Position numbers and translations under genes: made by a program. Shown here piece after piece: positions 15,085-23,782 of a stretch of 34,316 bases of DNA. Location of the stretch: NCBI GenBank assembly GCA_944322025.1, contig CALUOH010000068.1, forward strand, positions 1 through 34,316, written 5' to 3'. Source of the DNA: an uncultured Bacteroidales bacterium. GTDB taxonomy: Bacteria > Bacteroidota > Bacteroidia > Bacteroidales > Paludibacteraceae. The notes under the pieces were generated by a model. The model saw only the letters and a program-made list of their open reading frames with translations, made no database searches and was not told the DNA's origin. Position 1 is the first letter of the stretch, and the number at the start of each line of letters is the position of its first letter.

Positions 15085-16062
15085 ATGGAGCATCGCGGGA
15101 TACATGACCGTTTATTGAGGACACTCCTTGTTGTCATAATGGCGGCCATGGCGTTGTCGGAAATGTCGGCTCAGTTCGACGGACGGTTCAGCCAATACAT
15201 GCACATGAAGACATTCTACAATCCGGCCGCTGTTGGAGAACAGCCGCTGATGAGGGTGTACGGCGCACAGCGCCTCGATTGGATTGGAATCAAGAATGCA
15301 CCTCGCACGACACTATTTACAGCGAACACGCCGTTCAAGATTAGAAAGACGGAACATGCGGCGGGCTTGCAGTTCGTGAATGACATGTTCGGCATATTCT
15401 CGAACCAGCAGATAAACCTGCAATACGCCTATCGCTTCGTCTTCGATTACGGCACTTTGCATGTGGGCGCAAACATAGGGGTCGTTAACATAATATGTTA
15501 TGGCGACAGCGTCAGGATGGTCGAGAGCGAGTACCACTCGGAGGCAAATGCCGATCCGGCAATCCCTACGGGCACTCAGTCGGGAGTGGGGTTCGACATG
15601 GGACTCGGACTGTATTTCCACAACGACCACTGGTATTCAGGCCTCTCGGTGCTGCATATCCCCGGTACGCAGGTCAGGTTGGGCGACAGGTATGGCTTCC
15701 GTATAAGACAGCTGCTTACAGCCATGGGAGGGTACAACTTCTCCCTCTCCGACGGCTTGTACAAGATACAGCCCTCCGCCATCTTCTATACCGATTTCGC
15801 TTCGTGGCAGGTGCAGCTCTCTGCACTGCTCAAGTATCGGGACAAGTTTTGGGGCGGCTTGGCATACAGTTTCCAGAATGCGGTGTCGGTCATATTGGGT
15901 GCTGAGATTATAAGCGGACTTGAATTGGGCTACTGTTACGACATACCGGCGTCTGATTTCATCCGCGAGACCCACGGGTCACATGAGATATTCCTCTCTT
16001 ACGAATTTAACCTGTTCGTAAACAAGAAGGATGGAAAACACAAATGCATTAGACTATTATAA
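15085..16062 (+). CDS. porP: PorP/SprF-family type IX secretion outer-membrane protein
   Basis: 325 aa. A signal peptide ends near residue 30 (ALSEMSAQ). Immediately after comes FDGRFSQYMHMKTFYNPAAV, the conserved PorP/SprF start (Q-Y-M...N-P-A). The rest is rich in amphipathic strands with Gly and aromatic residues, as in a beta-barrel, including GFDMGLGLYFHNDHWYSGLS. Family members sit in the outer membrane next to GldK and are needed for type IX secretion or for assembling surface adhesins. The gene stops 11 nt before gldK, so it leads the operon. Whether it is orthologous to PorP or is one of several SprF-like paralogues cannot be told from sequence alone. Confidence 0.88.
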   Translation: MEHRGIHDRLLRTLLVVIMAAMALSEMSAQFDGRFSQYMHMKTFYNPAAVGEQPLMRVYGAQRLDWIGIKNAPRTTLFTANTPFKIRKTEHAAGLQFVNDMFGIFSNQQINLQYAYRFVFDYGTLHVGANIGVVNIICYGDSVRMVESEYHSEANADPAIPTGTQSGVGFDMGLGLYFHNDHWYSGLSVLHIPGTQVRLGDRYGFRIRQLLTAMGGYNFSLSDGLYKIQPSAIFYTDFASWQVQLSALLKYRDKFWGGLAYSFQNAVSVILGAEIISGLELGYCYDIPASDFIRETHGSHEIFLSYEFNLFVNKKDGKHKCIRLL

Positions 16063-16073
16063 TTATAATCGAT

Positions 16074-17489
16074 ATGAAAAAACTTCTTTTTATAGCGCTT
16101 GTGACTACGGTGTTAGTTACTGGCTGCTCTCAGCCGAAAGGTCAGCTCGTAGGTATCTACGGAAGCGCACGACCGGAAGAGATGCCCTATGGCATGATAT
16201 TCGTACAGAGAGGTTCGTTCAATATGGGAGCGAATGACCAGTCGATAACTTGGGCTATGCAACCGACGCAGAAAACCGTTTCTATCGACGCTTTCTGGAT
16301 GGACCAGACAGAGATAACCAACGGCGAATACCGCCAGTTTATCTATTGGGTGAGAGACTCCCTCGTGCTTACTGCACTCGCCCGCAATGAGGTGGAGTTT
16401 GGACTCGACCCCGAGGAGTCTGAATACTATACTCTCCGATATGATGCTTATGATGAGAGCAAAGACCCTGACACTCTGCTCAACTGGAGAGCCAAGATAC
16501 CTTGGAACGCCCGTTGGGAATATGAGATGGACGATGAGGAAAAGGGTGTATACCGCGCAGTGAATTCCGTATATTTCAATGGGCCTGACCAACTCAGTGG
16601 TAGACAGCTCAACTCTCACAAGATGATATACTACTACGAGTATATCGCCTATGATCAGGCCGCAAGAGTCGGAAACTCTTTCGACCCTAACCGCGCAAGC
16701 TACAATGATAAGGCTACTGTTAAGATAGACAGTTCTTTCTTCCGCGACGGTAAGATTGTCGATACGGTGATAGAGAAACCTCTCAGAAATCGTAGCGACC
16801 TCATTTCTACAAAGATTATAAACATCTATCCCGATACAATGTGCTGGATGTCGGAGTTCGCCTATAGCTACAACGAGCCGGCCATGCTCAACTATTTCGC
16901 TCATCCGAGTTACGGGCAGTTCCCTGTTGTCGGCATAACATGGGAGCAGGCGGAGGCTTTCTGCCACTGGCGTACCAAGATATACACTGACCTTCCCAAC
17001 AATATGCCGCGTATACAGGAGTACCGTCTCCCGACTGACGCTGAGTGGGAGTACGCTGCACGGGGGGGTAGGCACAACGCTCTCTACCCATGGGGTGGCC
17101 CGTATGTGCGCGACTATAAAGGCTGTTTCATGGCAAACTTCAAGCCCATGCGCGGTAATTACACTGAGGATGGTTATCTGATACCGAGCCAGGTGGGTTC
17201 GTTTGACCCGAACGACTGGGGACTCTTTGACATGTCAGGTAATGTGGCCGAGTGGACAAGTACATCGTATGATAATACACTTCCTTACTTTACTCTCGAC
17301 ATGAATCCGAGCTACGAGTATAACGCTAAATCCACTGACCCCAAGATTATGAAACGTAAGGTCATAAAGGGCGGTTCGTGGAAAGATGTAGGCGCATATC
17401 TCCAGTGTGGTGTCACCGATTGGGAATATCAGGACAAATGCCGCCCGTCCATAGGATTCAGGTGTGTAAGGTCATACATCGGAAATTGA
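16074..17489 (+). CDS. gldK: GldK/PorK type IX secretion lipoprotein
   Basis: 471 aa. A lipoprotein signal MKKLLFIALVTTVLVTGC places the lipidated Cys at residue 18. The mature part is a formylglycine-generating-enzyme-like (SUMF1) fold: FVQRGSFNMGAND near residue 45, VSIDAFWMDQTEITNGEYRQF, then PVVGITWEQAEAFCHWRTK, RLPTDAEWEYAARGG and the C-terminal KGGSWKDVGAYLQCG with GFRCVR. In GldK this fold is structural, not enzymatic. With GldN it builds the periplasmic ring under the outer membrane. It is followed by gldL after 62 nt. Operon position between porP and gldL makes the call secure. Confidence 0.95.
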   Translation: MKKLLFIALVTTVLVTGCSQPKGQLVGIYGSARPEEMPYGMIFVQRGSFNMGANDQSITWAMQPTQKTVSIDAFWMDQTEITNGEYRQFIYWVRDSLVLTALARNEVEFGLDPEESEYYTLRYDAYDESKDPDTLLNWRAKIPWNARWEYEMDDEEKGVYRAVNSVYFNGPDQLSGRQLNSHKMIYYYEYIAYDQAARVGNSFDPNRASYNDKATVKIDSSFFRDGKIVDTVIEKPLRNRSDLISTKIINIYPDTMCWMSEFAYSYNEPAMLNYFAHPSYGQFPVVGITWEQAEAFCHWRTKIYTDLPNNMPRIQEYRLPTDAEWEYAARGGRHNALYPWGGPYVRDYKGCFMANFKPMRGNYTEDGYLIPSQVGSFDPNDWGLFDMSGNVAEWTSTSYDNTLPYFTLDMNPSYEYNAKSTDPKIMKRKVIKGGSWKDVGAYLQCGVTDWEYQDKCRPSIGFRCVRSYIGN

Positions 17490-17551
17490 AATGTAACGTA
17501 GACTATTTAATAATTAACTCTATAATCTAATAACAAAACAGACAAAAACTC

Positions 17552-18484
17552 ATGGTAAAAGAACGTAAGGGGTTTATGAAGTGGTACTTCAGCCCACAGG
17601 GACAGAAAGTGGTGAATTGTGTTTATTCACTTGGTGCGGCGGTCGTTATTATTGGTGCATTGTTTAAGATTATGCACTGGCCGGGAGCGGGAGCTGTCCT
17701 TACATTAGGTATGTGTACGGAGGCGTTGTTGTTCACTATCGGTGTGCTTGAGGAGCCACATCCTAATTATCATTGGGATCATGTATTCCCTCAGCTGCTT
17801 GCTAAGGAGGAAGATCCTATTACAAATTATATGGGTGGCGGTGTCGTTGTTGCCGGCGGAGCGAAAGGTGCGGCTGGTGTTGTGTCAGGAGGTGTTGTCC
17901 CTGGTGGTGCAGTTGCGGCTGCCGGTGGAGCCGCTCTCCCTAATTTCGGCGGTGCAATCTCGGACGATGATGCCAAGAAACTTACAGAGAGCATCAAACG
18001 CATGAGTGAGACTGCTGCCCAGCTTGCCAACATAAGCAAGGTTGCTGGACTTACAGACTCTTATGCTGCCAACCTCTCCAAGGCTTCTGAGGCGGCAGCC
18101 CAGTTCGCCATTAAACAGCAGAACCTTGATGCGGCATCTAATTCGCTGCTCGCATCTTATCAGGGGATAGCGGATAACATGTCTTCCGCGCAGGCCAACA
18201 CTAAATCGTTTGCGGAGAAGGCCAATGAGTTGAGCAAGAATCTTGGCTCTATTAATACTGCTTATGAGTTGCAACTGAAGGGCATACAGGGGCAGGCGGC
18301 GGCCATCGAGTCTCAAAGCCAGAAGATAAACGCAGTCACCGAGGATTTTGGAAAACTTCAGGCCTCGGCAAAAGAGTCCGTAAAGAACATGGACGCATAC
18401 AGACAGATGACCGACCAGCTCGCTAAAAACATATCAGACCTGAATTCTGTTTACGGAAATATGCTCAATGCCCTGAAAGCGTGA
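17552..18484 (+). CDS. gldL: GldL/PorL type IX secretion motor protein
   Basis: 310 aa. Two membrane helices near the N-terminus (about residues 22-38 and 48-66) flank the conserved MHWPGAGAVL turn. Glu 57 in the second helix is at the place of the glutamate implicated in proton coupling in characterised GldL/PorL. A Gly/Ala/Val-rich low-complexity stretch follows at about residues 96-136 (MGGGVVVAGGAKGAAG and similar), longer than I expect for the family. The remainder (140-310) is Ala/Gln/Ser-rich helix, consistent with the cytoplasmic coiled coil. GldL forms a pentameric stator around the GldM dimer and uses the proton gradient to drive secretion. It precedes gldM by 77 nt. Confidence 0.95.
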   Translation: MVKERKGFMKWYFSPQGQKVVNCVYSLGAAVVIIGALFKIMHWPGAGAVLTLGMCTEALLFTIGVLEEPHPNYHWDHVFPQLLAKEEDPITNYMGGGVVVAGGAKGAAGVVSGGVVPGGAVAAAGGAALPNFGGAISDDDAKKLTESIKRMSETAAQLANISKVAGLTDSYAANLSKASEAAAQFAIKQQNLDAASNSLLASYQGIADNMSSAQANTKSFAEKANELSKNLGSINTAYELQLKGIQGQAAAIESQSQKINAVTEDFGKLQASAKESVKNMDAYRQMTDQLAKNISDLNSVYGNMLNALKA

Positions 18485-18561
18485 TCGGATGTAATGAATA
18501 AGACTGTTTTTCATTACTGATTTGATTAACTGTGTAAATGACATAATACAATCATTGGTAT

Positions 18562-20136
18562 ATGGGTGGAGCTAAGAATTGTCCGGAAACCCCGAGACAG
18601 AAAATGATAGGTATGATGTATTTGGTGCTGACTGCCATGTTGGCGCTGAATGTATCTGCGGATATCTTGAACGGATTTACGATGGTCAATGATAGCCTTC
18701 TTAATTCCATAGAGACCTCAAATGTCAGAAACGGAGGCCTTTACGATAAGATGCAGTATCTTTATGACCAGAACCCGCAGAAAGTTGGAGAGTGGCTTGA
18801 AAAGGCAAATGAGGTAAAAGCCAAGTCAGATGAACTCTATAATATGCTTCAGGAATATAAAGTCGGCATAATTAAGCTGGCCGATGGCAAAAACGCTGAT
18901 CCGGAGGGCAAAACCATAGAGAAAAAGGATAATCTCGACGTGGCAGGTCAGTATGTTGAACTTAATCGCGGTGTCGGACGTGGCAAGGCTCTTAAGAAAG
19001 CCATTGACGACTATCGCATATTTGTAGAGGCAATGTACGGTAATGACCCGCAGAAGACGGATATATACAATAAGATTTTCAGAACCGAAGATGCTGTGAA
19101 TACACATGGGGAGAAAGTCGATTGGATTAATGCCCGTTTTGAAACAATGCCGGCTGTAGCGGTGATTACTATGCTTGCCAAATATCAGAGCGATGTCAAG
19201 GCCGCAGAAGCCGAACTGATAAATTATTTCATGGCGCAGACCGATGCGGGAGACTACCGTGTTAACAAGATAGTAGCAAGGGTGATACCTGTCTCGAAGC
19301 ATGTGATGCAGGGTGGCTATTATCAGGCAGAGCTTGCGCTCATGGCGGTGGATACGACGGCTATGCCGAAGTATTATCTCGGCGAGGACCGCGAGCTTGA
19401 TACGAGTTTCCTGAGAATACCTTGCGGCTCAATCGGGACATTCCCCCTGAAAGGTAGAATTGAACTCACTGGCCCTGATGGCATAGCACGTTCATATCCG
19501 TTTGAGGATGAGTATACCGTCGGGGCTCCGACTGCCACAATTGCCAATCAGGACATGAACGTAGTGTATAAGGGGTATGACAACCGTATGGAAATATCCG
19601 TTCCTGGAGTCCCGTCAGAAAAACTGAAGGTTAGTGCAGTGGGCGCTACAATGCAGAAAAAAGATGGAGTCTATATATGTAAGCCAAGCAAGGATGGTGA
19701 AATCACTATTAATGTTATGGCTGAGATTGAAGGACGTTCTCAGACTATGGGTTCATCGAAGTTCAGAGTACGTCCTTTGCCTGACCCGACAGCGTTCTTG
19801 CGTATAAAGGATGCGAACGGCAACTCTATAGATTATCATCCTCGTCTTACTCCGACGCATCGCCTCAGAAGAAACGAACTGATTGAAGCTGAGATGGTAG
19901 CTGAATATGCTGACGGTATGTTGAAAGCTTCGTTTAAGATTAATCAGTTTACATTGCTGATTTCCGATGGACGTGGCGGATATACAACGACACTTTCGGA
20001 TGGTAGTCACTTCTCTTCTTCACAGAAGACAGCTTTGAGAAAGTTGAAATCTGGCTCTATGATACTGTTTGATAAGATTAAGGTTACAGGAGCTAAAACT
20101 GTACAGCTTGACTATCCGCAGATCGCATTGCCTTAA
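18562..20136 (+). CDS. gldM: GldM/PorM type IX secretion motor protein
   Basis: 524 aa. The N-terminus MGGAKNCPETPRQKMIGMMYLVLTAMLALNVSAD gives the conserved C-P-E-T-P-R-Q-K-M-I motif and a single membrane helix (about residues 13-33). A long helical domain follows to about residue 215, then beta-rich domains (for example PVSKHVMQGGYYQAELALMA and the later VPSEKLKVSAVGATMQ). This fits the known GldM layout of one TM helix and four periplasmic domains reaching the GldK/GldN ring. Together with GldL it forms the proton-powered motor. It is followed directly by gldN (3-12 nt), so translation may be coupled. Confidence 0.95.
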   Translation: MGGAKNCPETPRQKMIGMMYLVLTAMLALNVSADILNGFTMVNDSLLNSIETSNVRNGGLYDKMQYLYDQNPQKVGEWLEKANEVKAKSDELYNMLQEYKVGIIKLADGKNADPEGKTIEKKDNLDVAGQYVELNRGVGRGKALKKAIDDYRIFVEAMYGNDPQKTDIYNKIFRTEDAVNTHGEKVDWINARFETMPAVAVITMLAKYQSDVKAAEAELINYFMAQTDAGDYRVNKIVARVIPVSKHVMQGGYYQAELALMAVDTTAMPKYYLGEDRELDTSFLRIPCGSIGTFPLKGRIELTGPDGIARSYPFEDEYTVGAPTATIANQDMNVVYKGYDNRMEISVPGVPSEKLKVSAVGATMQKKDGVYICKPSKDGEITINVMAEIEGRSQTMGSSKFRVRPLPDPTAFLRIKDANGNSIDYHPRLTPTHRLRRNELIEAEMVAEYADGMLKASFKINQFTLLISDGRGGYTTTLSDGSHFSSSQKTALRKLKSGSMILFDKIKVTGAKTVQLDYPQIALP

Positions 20137-20139
20137 AAT

Positions 20140-21024
20140 ATGATAGTTATGAAATGTAGTAAGTTTTTTGTATCGCTTTTTGTGGCATCACTATTTGCGG
20201 TTGCCGCAAACGCACAGAAGGAAATCCCTGACAGTACAGAACTTCTGTTTGACTCTAACGGTAGCTTCACCCGTGTCGTTGCTACCCCTAATGAGGTCAA
20301 GGCGAAGATAATCACGAAGAATCCTATGATAGATGATGTGGTATGGCGTAAATCTGTACTTCGCATCATAGATCTGCGTGAGCAGGCTAACCGCCCGCTT
20401 TATTATCCGTATACCGACTTGGAACCGGAGGGACAGAAGAACCTGTTTTCTATCATGTTCGCCAATTTTCTTGAGGGTAAACTTGTAGGTTATAAGTCGC
20501 AAAGTAACCCAGAGCAGACTTTCGTGCCGCGTTTTGCCCCGGAGAATAAGGTGGATGTGGAGACATTTGTTAACGAGAAAGGTTTAGCCTATCTTGAGTC
20601 GACATATGATAAGGTAAATTACATTACTCCTGGTGTGGTGAAGTATTACATACAGGAGGTGTGGTGGTTCGATAAGAAGACTTCTACATTTGACAACAAG
20701 ATATTGGCTATCGCACCTCTGTATGACAAGAAGTACGGCACTGAGGACGTTGAGACTGGAGTTTGGTTCTGGTTCCCGTTCGAGAAATTGCGTCCTTTCC
20801 TTCAGGAAGAGTTTATTAAACTCAACGGACGTAATGTCGCTCCTCTTGTGAATTTTGACGAGTTCTTCGTTACGCGCCAATTTTACAGTTACATAGTCAA
20901 AGACTATGACCTTGAAAGCAAGGATGTGGATAAAGGTGTTGAAGATCCGGACTTCATCAAGCAGGAGCAGGAGCGTATAGAGAACGATATCTCTAATTTT
21001 GAACAGGATTTGTGGAGTTACTAA
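20140..21024 (+). CDS. gldN: GldN/PorN type IX secretion protein
   Basis: 294 aa from ATG 20140; ATG 20149 (MKCSKFFVSLFVASLFAVAANAQ) is an equally good start and gives a cleaner signal peptide. The mature protein contains VVWRKSVLRIIDLREQANRP, PLYYPY and YYIQEVWWFDKKTSTFDNKI, segments typical of GldN. It is periplasmic and binds GldK to form the ring that the GldL-GldM motor acts on. It ends the operon: a strong hairpin terminator follows after 50 nt. The C-terminal DPDFIKQEQERIENDISNFE tail is a charged helix. Confidence 0.94.
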   Translation: MIVMKCSKFFVSLFVASLFAVAANAQKEIPDSTELLFDSNGSFTRVVATPNEVKAKIITKNPMIDDVVWRKSVLRIIDLREQANRPLYYPYTDLEPEGQKNLFSIMFANFLEGKLVGYKSQSNPEQTFVPRFAPENKVDVETFVNEKGLAYLESTYDKVNYITPGVVKYYIQEVWWFDKKTSTFDNKILAIAPLYDKKYGTEDVETGVWFWFPFEKLRPFLQEEFIKLNGRNVAPLVNFDEFFVTRQFYSYIVKDYDLESKDVDKGVEDPDFIKQEQERIENDISNFEQDLWSY

Positions 21025-21073
21025 CTGGCAGTCTGATATTGGATTGCGGAGAGTATCCTTGTTCGATTATATG

Positions 21074-21110
21074 ATAAAGCCATGGAAAACATTATTTTCC
21101 ATGGCTTTAT
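21074..21110 (+). terminator. Intrinsic terminator of the type IX secretion operon
   Basis: A perfect 16-bp stem (ATAAAGCCATGGAAAA with its complement ending GGCTTTAT) and a 5-nt loop, with T-rich sequence in and after the right arm. It lies 50 nt past the gldN stop. The near symmetry means it could act on both strands. Confidence 0.88.
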
Positions 21111-21120
21111 TTCTATGCAT

Positions 21121-21177
21121 ATGTCGAAACAATATAGCAATCTGCTGTATGATATATCTGTATTGCTAGCCCGACAT
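21121..21177. repeat. Two-part inverted repeat upstream of the beta-lactamase gene
   Basis: Outer arms ATGTCG (21121-21126) and CGACAT (21172-21177) enclose inner arms TAGCAAT (21135-21141) and ATTGCTA (21162-21168). All pairs are perfect and nested, with an AT-rich centre. It lies 10 nt after the secretion-operon terminator and 43 nt before the putative beta-lactamase -7 box. It could be a regulator site, an RNA structure or a mobile-element scar. Confidence 0.5.
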
Positions 21178-21219
21178 AGTTACATTGTTGTATGGCTGAT
21201 TGTACAGATTAGAATTATA

Positions 21220-21227
21220 TAGGTTTG
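21220..21227 (+). promoter_or_regulatory. -7 box of the beta-lactamase gene
   Basis: TAGGTTTG matches TAnnTTTG exactly; ATTG at 21199-21202 is 17 nt upstream, shorter than usual. Transcription would start near 21234, about 12 nt before the ATG, so the mRNA would have a very short leader. Confidence 0.5.
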
Positions 21228-21245
21228 ATTTTTATTGCCATCAGT

Positions 21246-22148
21246 ATGGAGAAGGTATTTGTGTCGCTGTTGTCGGCATGCTTATTGCTCTTTGCCAATC
21301 CAGTTAGTGGAGAGGTTTTGGAGCGTCAAATCCAATCGCTCACGAAAAACGTTGATGCGCAGGTGGGTGTTGCTGTTATAATTGACGGCAAGGATACCAT
21401 AGTTGTAAATGACGGAGTGCGTTATCCGCTTATGAGCGTAATGAAGTTTCATCAGGCATTGGCTGTGGCCGATTTTCTCTGGAGAACTGTAGGCGGACTT
21501 GATGATAGGATAATAGTAGATAAGGATATGTTAAAGTCCAATACATATAGTCCGTTGAGGAATAAATATCCGGCGGGTGGAGTATTTACAGTGCGGAAAC
21601 TGATGGATTACAGTTTGCAGTTCAGTGACAACAACGCATGTGACATATTGTTTGCCCATATCGGAGGTTCATCGGCAGTTGACTCTTTTCTATGCTCTGT
21701 GTTAGGTTGTGAGGAAAGGAATTTTGCCGTCAAGGTAACGGAAGATGATATGCACCGTGACTTGGATTTATGCTATGACAATTGGTCTTCCCCTCTCGCG
21801 GCAGCTTTGCTTGTGGAGAGGTTTCTTGTCGGGGATATTCTCAGACCGGATTTGCAGGAGTATATCAAGTCTGCAATGATTGATTGCAGTACTGGGGCTG
21901 ACCGTTTGCCTGCTCCTCTTAAAGGGACAGGTGCAGTGATAGGGCATAAGACCGGGACGGGCGACCGCAATGCAGAGGGGCGTATCATCGGGTTTAATGA
22001 TTTGGGTTTTGTTCTGTTGCCCGATGGCAGGCGTTACACGATAGCCGTTTTTATCAGAGATATGGCAGGAGACAGTGATTATGCTGTACATCTGATAGCA
22101 GGGATATCGGACATGGTGTATAAATACGTCTTGTCTAAGGCCAAATAA
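21246..22148 (+). CDS. Class A (subclass A2-like) beta-lactamase
   Basis: 300 aa from ATG 21246; a TTG seven codons earlier falls on the promoter and is rejected. The signal peptide MEKVFVSLLSACLLLFANPVSG targets the periplasm. All class A catalytic motifs are present: S-x-x-K at Ser 64-Lys 67 (PLMSVMKFH), S-D-N at 127-129 (QFSDNNACD), the general base Glu 166 in TEDDMHRDLDL and K-T-G at 235-237 (GHKTGTGDRNAEGR). The SDNNACD and GTGDRN contexts and the extended loop fit the Bacteroidota A2 group (CfxA, CepA, CblA, PER relatives). It should hydrolyse penicillins or cephalosporins; spectrum cannot be predicted. No mobile-element genes flank it, so it looks chromosomal and intrinsic. Confidence 0.92.
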   Translation: MEKVFVSLLSACLLLFANPVSGEVLERQIQSLTKNVDAQVGVAVIIDGKDTIVVNDGVRYPLMSVMKFHQALAVADFLWRTVGGLDDRIIVDKDMLKSNTYSPLRNKYPAGGVFTVRKLMDYSLQFSDNNACDILFAHIGGSSAVDSFLCSVLGCEERNFAVKVTEDDMHRDLDLCYDNWSSPLAAALLVERFLVGDILRPDLQEYIKSAMIDCSTGADRLPAPLKGTGAVIGHKTGTGDRNAEGRIIGFNDLGFVLLPDGRRYTIAVFIRDMAGDSDYAVHLIAGISDMVYKYVLSKAK

Positions 22149-22216
22149 CTTTATTCGCTACGCTACAAGATACGGATAATATTCTTATCTTCGCAGCCAT
22201 AATAATATGTGATGTC

Positions 22217-23290
22217 ATGAATGTGAAAGTGGGAGACACTGTGCGTTTTCTTAACGCGGTGGGAGGAGGCGTTGTGACGCGTTTCCAAGGCAAAGATGTG
22301 GTCATGGTGGAGGAGCCGGATGGCTTTGAGATACCGGTACTTGTGCGTGAGGTAGTTGTGGTGCAACCAACTAATCAGTATAATTTTCCAGTGGACGAAT
22401 CTAAGGAGAAACGGACTCACGATGCACCTAAGGCGGAGGAGAGAGATGAGCCAGAAGAGGAGGATATAACTGAACCTGAATATACATGGCATGAGAGAGA
22501 AGAGACTCCTGACGGTGAGCAGCTGTCTCTCTATCTCGCGTTTGTGCCGAAAGATATAAAGCAGCTCCAGACTACTGATATGGAGCTGTATCTTGTGAAT
22601 GACAGCAACTATTTTTTGCAGTTCGCTCTTTATTCAGGTGAGAGGAGTGCGGTGGTGAGATGCCAGAACATGATAGAGCCTCAAACCAAACTGAGGCTTG
22701 AAACAGTGAATAAACTTGCCCTTAATGGGTTCGAGCATCTGCGGTTTCAGGCGTTCGCGTATAAGCGAATAGCTTTCACGGCTAAACCGGCAATGGATAT
22801 CTCGTTGAGAATTAATCCAGTGAAGTTCTATAAACTGCACTCATTCCGAGAAAACGATTTCTTCTATGAGCCGGCCATGATGCTTACACTGGTGGAGAGC
22901 GACGTGATGAACCTTGATATGGAGATTGACCCGCACCTGCTTCAAAAGTCTATTATGCAGAAGGATATACCTCAGAAACCGGTCAAGGTACAGAAGAAAG
23001 TGCGGCCAGAGATTATTGAGGTGGACTTGCACATAGGAGAGTTGCTTGACTCGACTGCGGGGCTGTCCAATTATGATATGCTGAAGGTTCAGTTGGATAA
23101 GTTCCATGAGGTGATGCGCACCAATCTTAAACACAAGGGACAGAAGATAGTGTTTATCCACGGCAAGGGGGAGGGGGTGCTCCGTGCCGAGATTGAGAAA
23201 CAGCTCAAAAGCAGATACCGCCATTGCGAGTATCAGGACGCATCGTTCCAACAGTATGGCTTCGGGGCGACACAGGTAACGATACGCTGA
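22217..23290 (+). CDS. DUF2027 protein with C-terminal Smr domain
   Basis: 357 aa. The N-terminal 50 residues (KVGDTVRFLNAVGGGVVTRF, then VMVEEPDGFEIPVLVREVVV) look like a small beta-barrel of the MutS2-associated type. A charged linker (about 60-95) leads to the DUF2027 region (FVPKDIKQLQTTDMELYLVN). The last 85 residues are a Smr domain: VDLHIGELLD in the position of the usual D-L-H-G, and VFIHGKGEGVLRAEI, the H-G-x-G-x-G loop that binds or cuts nucleic acid in Smr enzymes. Proteins of this architecture occur widely in Bacteroidota; function is undetermined, probably RNA- or DNA-related. It is followed by a hairpin terminator and is transcribed alone or with the beta-lactamase gene, 68 nt upstream. 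Confidence 0.88.
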   Translation: MNVKVGDTVRFLNAVGGGVVTRFQGKDVVMVEEPDGFEIPVLVREVVVVQPTNQYNFPVDESKEKRTHDAPKAEERDEPEEEDITEPEYTWHEREETPDGEQLSLYLAFVPKDIKQLQTTDMELYLVNDSNYFLQFALYSGERSAVVRCQNMIEPQTKLRLETVNKLALNGFEHLRFQAFAYKRIAFTAKPAMDISLRINPVKFYKLHSFRENDFFYEPAMMLTLVESDVMNLDMEIDPHLLQKSIMQKDIPQKPVKVQKKVRPEIIEVDLHIGELLDSTAGLSNYDMLKVQLDKFHEVMRTNLKHKGQKIVFIHGKGEGVLRAEIEKQLKSRYRHCEYQDASFQQYGFGATQVTIR

Positions 23291-23313
23291 GTGTGGATTG
23301 AGTTAAATCATCG

Positions 23314-23347
23314 GGCGACATAGGGCAGAATGTCTTATGTCGCCTTT
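23314..23347 (+). terminator. Hairpin terminator after the DUF2027-Smr gene
   Basis: A perfect 9-bp stem GGCGACATA / TATGTCGCC (23314-23322 with 23336-23344) and a 13-nt loop, followed by only three T. It lies 24 nt past the stop. Confidence 0.65.
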
Positions 23348-23522
23348 GTATGCGAGGGTAGGTTTACTGTTATTCGGGTTGACAGTGATGCCGGAGGCAG
23401 GTAGGCTGTAATGACAGTTTGCGGGTAGAGACAGTGAGTCCGACGATGAGTATTATAACGGGAGAGCCGAATTGTATCTTTAAGTTAAAAGAGTGATAAG
23501 GGAAGTTGTGGTGCTGTTTCGT

Positions 23523-23554
23523 GTTGCCAGTCTCGTGAAAAGTCAGTAATTTTG
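23523..23554 (+). promoter_or_regulatory. Bacteroidota-type promoter of the pyrC leader
   Basis: GTTG (23523-23526), exactly 20 nt, then TAATTTTG (23547-23554). Transcription would begin near 23561, which gives pyrC an unusually long leader of about 255 nt. No gene is seen in 23348-23522. Confidence 0.72.
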
Positions 23555-23582
23555 TAATAAAATGCGGTAGGGCAAAACTGTC

Positions 23583-23711
23583 ATGTCATGTGAGCTGAAT
23601 GGATATGGGCAACGGATGGCCGATGCAGTGCTTAATATGCAGTGTATCAGGTATTTAGTTTTACATGACGTTGTTTCAGATATAGCATCAGGGAGTAGCT
23701 GTCGGATATGA
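23583..23711 (+). promoter_or_regulatory. Possible pyrC leader peptide ORF (42 codons)
   Basis: ATG 23583 opens a 42-codon frame, starting MSCELNGYGQRMADAVLNMQ, about 22 nt after the predicted transcription start. Its stop codon (23709-23711) falls inside the downstream terminator hairpin, so a ribosome finishing the ORF would cover the left arm. The segment before the hairpin (23651-23677) is T-rich. This layout resembles E. coli pyrL of the pyrBI operon (about 44 codons, running into the attenuator). The peptide itself matches nothing I know, and a frame of this length can occur by chance. Confidence 0.35.
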
Positions 23712-23728
23712 CGGGTGCTCCTTTTTTT
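23692..23728 (+). terminator. Intrinsic terminator (candidate attenuator) in the pyrC leader
   Basis: GGAGTAGCTGTC (23692-23703) pairs with GACGGGTGCTCC (23710-23721) with one mismatch and two G-U pairs, loop of 6 nt, followed by TTTTTTT (23722-23728). It sits about 165 nt after the predicted start and 87 nt before the pyrC ATG, so pyrC expression from this promoter needs read-through. Confidence 0.75.
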
Positions 23729-23739
23729 ATGCGTGTCCT

Positions 23740-23782
23740 CGGACAGATGTATGTCCGTAGGCGATGCCGTACGGTATTTTTT
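23740..23782 (+). promoter_or_regulatory. Two further hairpins before pyrC
   Basis: CGGACA-GATGTA-TGTCCG (23740-23757) is a perfect 6-bp hairpin. ATGCC-GTAC-GGTAT (23764-23777, one G-U pair) is followed by TTTTT and looks like a weak second terminator. Both precede the pyrC start by less than 80 nt. Confidence 0.45.

Noticed and set aside
21246..22148. Beta-lactamase as part of a mobile resistance element
   Set aside because: No transposase, integrase, direct repeat or tra gene is seen nearby, and the gene sits between housekeeping-type neighbours.
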